Source: Eublepharis macularius
Taxonomy: Eukaryota > Chordata > Lepidosauria > Squamata > Eublepharidae
Assembly (NCBI RefSeq): GCF_028583425.1
Contig: NC_072795.1
Location: 3,185,001-3,249,000 of the forward strand
Direction of reading: 5' to 3'
Length of the DNA stretch: 64,000 nt
The position numbers and the translations under genes are program-made. Each line of letters starts with the position of its first letter. Position 1 is the stretch's first letter. This document shows positions 55,833-64,000 of the stretch, piece after piece. The notes under the pieces were generated by a model, which saw only the letters and a program-made list of their open reading frames with translations, was not told where the DNA came from and searched no databases.

Positions 55833-56374
55833 ATCGGAAGACAAATGGGGACCTCATAGAACTGCTGATCGGAAAAGGACCCCAAGGCACGCATGGTCAG
55901 CCCTCTTAACCAAGGCAGCAGGGCAAGTTTCACCACATGTGACTCACAGGGAACTTTTGCTGATCAAACCATTGGCCCATCAAGGTCAGTATTGTCAGCT
56001 CAAACTGGCAGCTGCTCTCCAGGGTCTCAGGCTGAGGTCTTTCACATCAACTACTACCTTTTAACTGGAGATGCCAGGGATTGAATCTGGTACCTTCTGC
56101 ATGCCAAGCAGAGGCTCTTCCCCTGAGCCACTGTTCTGAAGAGGAACACACAGTAGCTGTGTAGAACCCATTAAGAAGCTTGGCTGTGCTGCCGAGCCAA
56201 GTCTGGCTTGACAAGGAGTTGAGCTGCATTGCAAAGTGGTTTGCTGTTGCAAAACCTGTCCAGCTCTTCCAGCAGCAGATAGGAGAGAAGTTCCCTGGGC
56301 AATGCTATCTCACTTAATTTGAAGCTGGAGATCTGTATTCAGAATCAGAAAGCAAGTAATCACAATCCGATTGG

Positions 56375-56595
56375 GTGACTCATGAAAACTCATACCCTAC
56401 CACAAATCTTGTTAGTCTTATAGGTGCTACTGGACTCTTGCTCTTTTCTACTGATTGGGGAACGCAATGCATCGTCAGAACCACAGCTCTCTTCGTCAGA
56501 TGTGTCTGATGAAGAGAGCTGTGGTTCTCAAAAGCTTATGCTACAATACAGTTGATTAGTCTTAAAGTTGCTACTGGACTCTTTACTGACGTGTG
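56375..56595. repeat. Two adjacent repeats, CTACCACAAAT and GTCCAGTAGCACC types
   Basis: ACTCATACCCTACCACAAAT and AGGTGCTACTGGACTCTTGC end near 56450. Then a foldback (AGAACCACAGCTCTCTTCGT and complement) runs to TTGCTACTGGACTCTTTACT. Confidence 0.8.
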
Positions 56596-57732
56596 ATGCA
56601 GATTCGAAAATCCCCCTTCCATTTTGGCTTTTACGTTGTGAGACTTGAACCTTAAAAGTATTTCCTGAATCCTTGTGATGGGTTTTCCCATTTGTTATAT
56701 GACATTATATGTTATTTGTTATATGATATTTTAACACAATTTTTGCATAGAAATAGCACATGAATGCATGGAACATATAAGAGGTATGAAAATGGCGAAA
56801 ATGGTAAAAAATGTTGAAAGGAAAGGTTTCCAGAACCAGAAAACGTAACGCGATTAGTCTCTCAAGGAGACTTCTAAGCCTTTGGGTCATTCTTGGCCAT
56901 GAGTAATTTCTTTAAATGCTCCCCCCCTCCCCACAGTGGTTTTTCTGGGGCAATCCAGCTCTGAACGATGCTACGGAGGTTACGCCCACCAAGCGACGCA
57001 GTCAGAAAAAAATGATAATTACAGTACTTAGCGGCAGAATTTACAAGGCAGTGTAAGAACCATCGCAAAATCAAAGTGGGAAATGCAGAGCGGGCTTTAC
57101 TAGCCACTTAGTGAGATGTTATTCATGCGTTTGAAGAAGGTATTCCTTTCCCTCGGAGAGAGGCAAAGATAGAATCTATAAATCCCTAAAGATTTATGAA
57201 TACAGAGTATCCCAGGCAGAGATTGCTGCCCCTTTGCCATCACTTTCGGCTCTGGGCAACGGACACTGACTCATTTTTGCTGTGCTCAAAAACCAGGAGA
57301 TTCACTGTCTAGTACAGTTGTCAACCTCCAGGTATATATTACTTTTATATATCACTTATATGCCTTGCACTTTTTTTCTACGCTCAGGAGCCAATGTAGT
57401 ACTTGTAATGCAACCTGTAAGAATATGACACTTGAAACAAGAAGATCAAGAGAAGTATGCTGAAATTCTGCAAGGACTGAGAACTAATAATGTACTGCTT
57501 GTAGAGCTGCACTTATAAAATATTACGCATATGTTATATTATTTTATAAGATTCCAATAGGAATCAGTACCAGAGAGCCTTTTGTAGAAAACTGATTTGA
57601 TGCAGCAAGCTGGGTTTGGCCACCTGTGGCCGTATCTTCCTTAAGGCTGAGAAGAAACTGGGGGAAAGGGCACAGATGGGAAAAAAAATCCCTTCCTACC
57701 AACAGACTTCAGTTATCAGAGGGTACTAAGGC

Positions 57733-58167
57733 TGCCAGATTGAGACTCATTGGCGCTATTGAAAGTATTATGCCCAGAAGAAAGTAGGTGAGAGGTTAGA
57801 AGGTGTCCTTCCAAATTGAGGGCAAGATAAGGGGGTTGCAGGATTTGGAATTCCCCCCACTAGAAGAGCCAACCCGGAATTGCATCTTCAAAGCAGAACT
57901 GACCCTAGATACTTTACGAGCCAATAAGATAACAGATATTAGAATATTGTAATATTGTTATGATTATCTGAAAGTATTAATTGCTCTACGCTCCTATTGT
58001 AATTGGGATGAGCTTTTACACACAAGGAGACCGTCTACTTCTGTGTAAGAAAAAGGGCTCATCCACCAGGTTAATAAAACCATCTGTTTTGCTTCAATTC
58101 AAGAAGGACTCCTGGATCTTATTTTAATTTTTATTGTAGTTGGTCGGAAAAGGGAGAACGAACCACA
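57733..58167 (+). mobile_element. LTR candidate (435 bp)
   Basis: Starts TGCCAGATTGAGACTC and ends AACGAACCACA. Flanks AAGGC and AAGGT differ at one of five. AATAAA at 58073-58078 lies about 90 bp before the end. No internal region follows. The boundaries are a best guess. Confidence 0.45.
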
Positions 58168-58194
58168 AAGGTGCAAAATTTTGCACATAACGTA

Positions 58195-58326
58195 AGCTTT
58201 TGAGAGTCAAGGTTAGGGTTACTCTCAAAAGCTCACACTCTGAAAATATCACTGGTCTCTAAGGTGCCACTGGACTCAAATCCTGCTGTTCTACTGCAGA
58301 CCAACATGGCTACCCACCGAAAACAG
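58195..58326. repeat. CTCTGAAAAT-family repeat
   Basis: TAAGCTTTTGAGAGTCAAGG / CTCAAAAGCTCACACTCTGA arms, then GGTGCCACTGGACTCAAATC and AGACCAACATGGCTACCCAC. Confidence 0.8.
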
Positions 58327-58482
58327 GTTGGGTCTGAAGATCTCACAGAGATCATTTCTCCGGGAGGAAATGACTGCTTCGAACTGTGGTCTATATGGCG
58401 TTATATTTTGCTGAGGTCCCTGCCCGGGCTCTACCCTCAAATCTCCAGGAATTTCCCAGCACAAAGTTGGCAACCCTATTTT
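58327..58482. repeat. GGTTGCCAG-family element, partial
   Basis: CACAGAGATCATTTCTCCGG, TTATATTTTGCTGAGGTCCC and AAATCTCCAGGAATTTCCCA, ending GTTGGCAACCCTA. Confidence 0.65.
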
Positions 58483-58625
58483 CTAATCTCCATCAGCACA
58501 GAATGTGGTAAGGAGGAGGGCTTGGTCCCTCTCCACACTCAGTTCAGCAAAAGGCCTTGCCTCAGTTCCCAAATGCTGCCCAGTTTGTGTCCGTGGCTCT
58601 GCCATTTTTACAAAGGAATAATTTA

Positions 58626-58985
58626 GGTGGTCTGCAGTAGAACAGCAAGATTTGAGTCCAGTGGCGTCTCAGAGAACAGCAAGATTTTCAGGATGTAAGT
58701 TTTCAAGAGTCACAGCTCTCCTCTTCAGCTGAGGCTTCCTGATAGGTTGTACCTAGTTGTTCTTGGTTTCGCTTGTCTCCTAGTTGTACGTTGCCATCAC
58801 TGGACCCAAACATTTGATGGGGTGATTTGCCCATGTTCAAACAACTCAAACATATAAAGTATTCTCTGCATTGTGGGGATTGCTCAGGGGTCTGAAGAAG
58901 GGAGCTCTGACTCTTGAAAGCTCACACTCTGAAAATCTTGTGGGTCTCTAAGGGGCCACTGGACGAAAATCCTGCCATTTTTACG
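58626..58985. repeat. CTCTGAAAAT-family repeats, inverted pair
   Basis: 58626-58730 is a reversed copy (GTAGAACAGCAAGATTTGAG, TTTTCAGGATGTAAGTTTTC). 58890-58985 is a forward copy (TGAAGAAGGGAGCTCTGACT, TGAAAATCTTGTGGGTCTCT). Confidence 0.75.
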
Positions 58986-59284
58986 AAGGCGTTCTCACCA
59001 TGGGGCAGGGTGTTCGCAGCAACCTGACAAATCTAACTGAGGTTTGCTGAGAACTTTGTGACAAACATGCCCACCCAGAAAACCTCACTTGTTTTGCCAC
59101 TGCAACCTACACCTGAGCTGAGCCTTACTTTGGTTTGTCTGGGCTGCGTTGTCCGTTGCTTGACTCTGGCATTGAGCAGGGCAGCTTTGCAGCTGTGCAG
59201 AAGCTCCGTTACATGACATTTACTGTCTTCATGTCTTACAACCATTTTGTGTGTCTGTGCCATAATTGAAATGAAACTCTACCC

Positions 59285-59430
59285 AGGGTGGGTCTCACCT
59301 GCGCTGCGTAATGTACTTTCAATGCGCTTTCCAACTGGATTTTGCTGTGCGGAACGGGAAAATTCACTTGCGTTGAAAGAGGATTGAAACTGCATTATTC
59401 AGTGTGTGCAAAAGCAGCTTCAAAGTGTGT
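59285..59430. mobile_element. Diverged relative of the GGCCGTTTCCACAC MITE
   Basis: GTACTTTCAATGCGCTTT and GAAACTGCATTATTCAGTGT correspond to blocks of 17296-17446. The termini are eroded. Confidence 0.6.
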
Positions 59431-59467
59431 AGACCACTCCACCTGTGCAGTAGGAATCATTTAAATG

Positions 59468-59625
59468 AGAGCCAGTTTAGTGTAGTGGTTAAGAGCGGTG
59501 GGACTCTAATCTGGAGACCTGGGTTTGATTCCACACTCTTTTGCTTGTAGCCAGCTGGGTGACCTTGGGCTAGTCACAGCTCTCTCTAGCTCTCTCTGCC
59601 CCACCCACCTCACATATTCTGAGAC
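59468..59625 (+). repeat. tRNA-derived SINE, 3'-truncated
   Basis: GAGCCAGTTTAGTGTAGTGG, GGGTTTGATTCCACACTC and AGCCAGCTGGGTGACCTTGG. Lacks the usual 3' tail. Confidence 0.85.
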
Positions 59626-59727
59626 AATAGACAATGCTGTCATTATATTCCATTAAACTGTAGAAACAAAAATTCAGAATGTTTAATTCCTATCACACCT
59701 ACAAGCTATAGTAAGTATAATATTACT

Positions 59728-59962
59728 GTAAGAGCGGCAGGACTCTAATCTGGAGAGCCAGGTTGGATTCCCCACTCCTCCGCCTGAAGCCAGCTGGGTG
59801 ACCTTGGGCCAGTCACAGCTCTCTCAGAGCTCTCTCAGCCCCACCCACAGGGTGTTTATTGTTGTGGGAATTATAATAACATACTTTGTAAACCACTCTG
59901 AGTGAATGCTAAGTCATCCTGAAGGGTGGTATATAAATCAAATGTTATTATTCTATTATTAT
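59728..59962 (+). repeat. tRNA-derived SINE, 5'-truncated
   Basis: Starts at AAGAGCGGCAGGACTCTAAT without the A box and ends CTGAAGGGTGGTATATAAAT with a TTATTATTC tail. Confidence 0.85.
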
Positions 59963-60504
59963 AAGTAAACTGCATCGGATACATTCCTGCTATTGGTAGC
60001 TGAGCAGTTGATAGAAGCATCTATCTTGAATACTATGATTCATCCGCCAGGGGCACGGGCAGGCCATGAACATTTGTAGATGGAAGGTTTCTGAGCAACA
60101 ATCCAACCAATTTCATTAGAAAATGAACCAAGAATGTTCAAACTCACCGCACTTTATCCATGGCAACTGTGCCAATGAGGTGTCAGGGATTATGGAAAAA
60201 AAAAACCCAACCCATGTGGCTCTAAAAGTCACGAGCACTTCTTTTCAGACAAAAAAGTTTAAAGTGATTTATTTCAATAATGCACGGGACGGGAGAAGGA
60301 AATGCCTCTCATACGGCTGTGTGAGAATGCACATGAGTGAACTGTGTGGTAGCTGGACATTTCAGAAGCCATTAGCACTTGAGGTGCTGGACGGCAACCA
60401 GTCCGTAAGAAATATAATTTTTCCATGAATTTTATTTCTGCATTAGCATCATAATTCTTTCTTCAAATAACTGCTAATGGTGTATAAGGTGCACAGCTGC
60501 CGTG

Positions 60505-60895
60505 GGCTGGCATCAGCACGTGGCTAGGTGGCGCAGCTGCCACAGCCCGTGGCTTCTAGTGGGGCCCGTTGCTGCTGACCCTCCTCTGCATCTCCTCCAA
60601 TGCCTGCACTCATACCTGTCCATTGCCTGGTTGTGAATGCTTTGTCACCTCTGCTCCCGGCTGCACAAGCTGCCTAGCGCTGCTGGCGAAGGGCACGTGG
60701 GTGGTGCACAAAACATCAGCATTTCTGGTGGCACTCCTAGCTGTGCCCAACCACTCAGCACTACTGGGAAAAGGGTGTACAGGCAGCGCAGGCATCTCTT
60801 CCTGCTGGTGATGAGAGAGCTTGGGAATGGGCAAAGGAAGGACGCCCAAGCAGACGGGGACAGGTGGGTGGGAGGGCAAGAAATTTGGCTGTAGG
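60505..60895. repeat. Dispersed repeat, copy 2 of a pair
   Basis: Same order of blocks as 26095-26490: AGGTGGCGCAGCTGCCACAG, GTGAATGCTTTGTCACCTCT, GTGGGTGGTGCACAAAACAT and CAGGTGGGTGGGAGGGCAAG. Confidence 0.7.
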
Positions 60896-61499
60896 ATGCT
60901 CCGGATGAGGTTGCACACGGGGACTTCTTTGGCCCCCTGTATCCACTGAATCAGCTTGCAGTACCAAAGAGCCGGTGCATCTGAGCAGCCCACCTCCACC
61001 TCTTTGAGCACCTGCAGCCTCGATGGCTCAGCAACTCAGGCCCCACAGCCGGGCAGCCAGCACTCACCTCCCTCAGTGCCTTGTCCCTGGATGGGAATCT
61101 CTGCTCAGCCCCAGGACGAAGTGGATTCTAGACTCCATCCCTTTGCCGGCTGCCTGTCGAAGGGCAGGGGGAAGCTTTCAGAGCCAATCCCCCCTCCCCT
61201 CCAGGCAGCCTCTAGCCACCCGAGAGAGGTTCTTGTTCTCAGCAGCACTAAAGCCAGGGCTGCCACAGATAGTGTACTGCAGAGCTCAGCTGCGATAATC
61301 CCATCAGGATTTGCAAATCTCTCCTTTGTGTCCTTTTAATTACTCACATGGTTCCAGGAGACAAATCACTTAGGAAAAGCATTTCCGCCTGTGCCGTTTG
61401 TGAATCTGCTGCGCTAGGATACTGTTCTACTACAATATGCTAAGGGGTTATCTTTAGATTTTAAGACAAAGCATTAATTGTAGTGGTGTTTTTCGTTTT

Positions 61500-61610
61500 A
61501 ATATATAATGTTTATTGTTGCTTTTCGTTGTTTTTAAGGTTGTGAACCACTTCGGGCCTCGTTGGAGAGAGAGGCAGTATAAAAATCTAAAAAATAAATA
61601 AAATAAATGT
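61500..61610 (+). repeat. CR1/L2-type LINE 3' end
   Basis: GTGAACCACTTCGGGCCTCG, GGCAGTATAAAAATCTAAAA and an AAATAAATAAAATAAAT tail. Confidence 0.75.
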
Positions 61611-63668
61611 TAAGCAAGCTAGCAAAAAAAGGGTGTTCCTTTGAGCAAAGGGGGGAGAATTGGATTTAAGCAAATTGATGCAAGATAACACCAACATCTA
61701 GGAAATAAGAGGGCTATATGGGGAGAGATCTATAGGTCTGGGCCAGCAAGGAAATCTCTCTCTCTGCTCCTCTCGACTTCTCTGCTTTCCTTCCAATTTA
61801 ACCTGGGGAATTTGTTAATAGCACCGTCAGAAGATGTACCCTCTCCTGCTGCATCAGGCCTGCCATTTACAGGTTAACCTTTGTTTCTTATGTAGTTTTG
61901 AGGCAGGGACATGGGGGCAGCAGGTGGTGATAACATGATGTCATTTCTAGGAAAACCCCAGAACTGACATCATTTCTCTGTAAAATTTTCCAAAAATTCT
62001 ACAGTTTTACTATAGAGTTTTTGGTGATTCCTAGAGATGACTGACGTCCTGTCCAGGGAAAACCCAGAACTGAAGCCAGTCCTCTCTAGGTAAAACCATA
62101 GAGTTTTTGCCGATTCCTAGAGAGGCATGCCATCACTTTTGGTTTGCCTTGTAAATAGCATCACACCATAATCCTGATGGACCTTTTTATTTTATTTTTC
62201 TTCTGCCACCACTCAGAGCAGTGGCAGGAAAAAGGAACTGGGGACTGGGCATTTCTGGAGACTGAAAACAGGGAACTGGCAACTTAGCTGGACTCCTGCT
62301 TGTGTGGCTTGGCAAGAGGGCCAGTAAGTACTCTCAGGTCTTTCACTACAGTGGGAGACATCCTGAGGGAAGCCCCTGACCCCTATTGCTACTCAGTTAG
62401 CTGGTGGGGGGGATGAGCCAAAAATCACTGTCACCTTGATATTGTGACATCATTTCCCTGGTGAATCTGGAAGAGACATTACATTGTTAACCCGACACTC
62501 TAGGTTTCACCAGAAACTTTATGGTAAAACTATAGAGTTTCCGGTTAATGCTAGAGCTTTACTTTGACAGCGTCACTTCCAGCCCACTTCCACTGGGCAC
62601 CAGTCATCGGCTGGCTACCCCAGTACCAGCTCTGGCAATGAGAGACAGTGCAGCACATTGCCTACTGGCTATGGATAACAGGCCAACACTGGATAAAAGG
62701 GGAACACTAGAAAATCCCAAACACACCAATTCAGAAACAAGATATAAAGAAACCTGGAAGTCCAAGTTCTGGGGGCAAATTCCAGTATGAAGAATGCAGA
62801 ATCTTCATACTGTCCCGACTGCAGCCTTCCTGTGCAAAGCTGTTGCTGGAGATTGGATAGTAAGACTGTTAAGGGCTGCGGGGGACCTGGAAACAGGCCA
62901 TTCCCCCTACAGTGACTGGATGGCTAGGAAACTTACAGGTAACAGCAAAGACAGACAGCTTAACAGTCTTGTCTGTTTTAGGAAAGGAAAGCGAATTATG
63001 CCCCAGAAGAACAGAACATCCTATTCCTGGAGTTCTGCCTGAGCCTCTTTTGGAAGTACCAGGCTGTTTTCTGATTTCAGCCGCTGCCTTGCAGGAGTAA
63101 CTCTAAGAAAGGCAGGGCATGAGGACCAGGCGTCAGCGGTGATTGCCAGATCTTTGCCTGGCAAAGACTCCTGCAACTTTTTCAGCAGTCAAAGCTGGTA
63201 AAAGGGCCTTGTTTTGCATTGGGGATTGGGGGCGGAGGAGGAAGCTCGTGGCTTCTGCGAGGAGGAGAGAGAGCTGCAGTCAGTCAAACATCCCAGCAGG
63301 AACCATTTGGCATCTTTGCCTGGGCTGGTAGGAACACTCACATCCCCTGAAGGGGCAGAAAGCACACACCAGGTAATCGACATGACTCAGGTGGTGCCTG
63401 GAACAGGTAATAAGGGTGTTTAGCTAGATCATCATTTTAGATCTTGGATATTTTTTAAAAAATTCAATCTGGAAAAAAGAAAAGAAAAACAAAGCCCCAG
63501 CGCCAACCCACAAATCTGGCTCCAAGACGCATTCTCTCTTTGGACGTGACAACGGCTTTCCTCCAGGTGAAAAGTTGCATTAAATTTGACATCAAGACTG
63601 AACATGCTCAGAACAGCACAGCCGGTCCTGGACATCCCGTCTTCTTCTTGCAGAAGAATCACTAACTT
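61611..63668. other. No gene recognised
   Basis: Intronic by inference. It includes repeated AAACCCAGAACTGA / TATAGAGTTT-type words at 61950-62120 and 62500-62550. No upstream TPRG1 exon was recognised. Confidence 0.4.
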
Positions 63669-63669
63669 G

Positions 63670-63891
63670 GGTTGCCAGCTCCGTGTGGGAAAGTTCCTGG
63701 AGATTTTGAGGATGGGGTGGGGTTAGGGTTTAGGGACGGGAGGGAGCTCAGCACGTCTATAATGCCATAGAGTCCCCTTCCCCCTCCTCAAAAGTAGTCA
63801 TCTTCTCCAGGGGACCTGATCTCTGTGGCCTGGAGATCAGTTGTAATTCCAGGAGATCTCCAGTCACCACCTGGAGGCTGGCGACTCTACG
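63670..63891. mobile_element. GGTTGCCAG...CTGGCGACTCTA-ended element
   Basis: GGGTTGCCAGCTCCGTGTGG to CACCTGGAGGCTGGCGACTC, with the full set of internal blocks (TATAATGCCATAGAGTCC, CCTGGAGATCAGTTGTAATT). Confidence 0.8.
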
Positions 63892-64000
63892 GACACTGGA
63901 AAGAACCCGAAGACCGTCAGGGCCTGTCCCTCCACACATCTCACCCCCCAGATAATTGAGGCTTGAACATGCCTCAAAAAAGGAGACCAAATCAAAGGGC

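Larger units (their letters stand above)
51138..64000 (-). other. TPRG1: TPRG1 upstream intron (partial)
   Basis: Inferred as intron because the exon at 50984-51137 needs a preceding exon and none was recognised up to the window end. It contains the repeats listed below and otherwise unique sequence (notably 52010-53340, 54000-54900, 59030-59280 and 61620-63660). Confidence 0.7.

Overview
The window is a stretch of vertebrate nuclear DNA dominated by transposable elements, with exons of two conserved protein genes embedded in it. The repeat mix points to a squamate reptile, and a gecko is my best guess. That mix is CR1/L2-type LINEs, an RLE-type LINE fossil, an L1 3' end, tRNA-derived and 5S-rRNA-derived SINEs, Penelope-like elements, and many hAT and foldback MITEs. 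The organism call is an inference from repeat content, not from a diagnostic gene.

Coding content is small. One exon on the + strand (20290-20421) matches prolyl 3-hydroxylase 2 (P3H2/LEPREL1). Two exons on the - strand (50984-51137 and 39342-39536, the latter with the stop codon) are the last two coding exons of TPRG1, separated by an 11.4 kb intron. A further open - strand segment near 123-246, ending in a stop, may be a terminal exon of an unrecognised gene. As I recall it, TP63 and most of P3H2 lie between these two loci in other amniotes. Neither was seen in the 19 kb between the exons here, so the linkage is unexpected.

Layout. 1-20 kb: possible terminal exon, foldback repeats, three CAGGG-ended hAT MITEs, a palindromic Penelope-like insertion, a nested LINE graveyard at 12.5-15.1 kb, a CR1/L2 LINE split by a palindromic MITE, and a second Penelope-like element. 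20-39 kb: P3H2 exon, LINE blocks, a hAT inserted into a Penelope repeat, a solo LTR (24.3 kb), a Gypsy/ERV-like LTR (30.1 kb), a 692 bp palindrome of two head-to-head LTR-like arms (32.9 kb), 5S SINEs and MITEs. 39-51 kb: TPRG1 last exon and its intron, holding MITEs, an RTE-like LINE tail, an RLE LINE tail, 5S and tRNA SINEs, a TTATCG satellite, an LTR, inverted CR1 copies and two hAT elements. 51-64 kb: TPRG1 penultimate exon, then TPRG1 intron sequence with dispersed repeats, a 917 bp hAT element, an LTR candidate and SINE copies.

Many insertions can be delimited to the base by their target-site duplications: 8 bp for the hAT copies, 5 bp for the LTR-like ones, 12-13 bp for one Penelope-like copy. 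A striking feature is how many unrelated element families exist here as inverted-repeat (foldback) copies. All calls were made by eye; no database search was possible.
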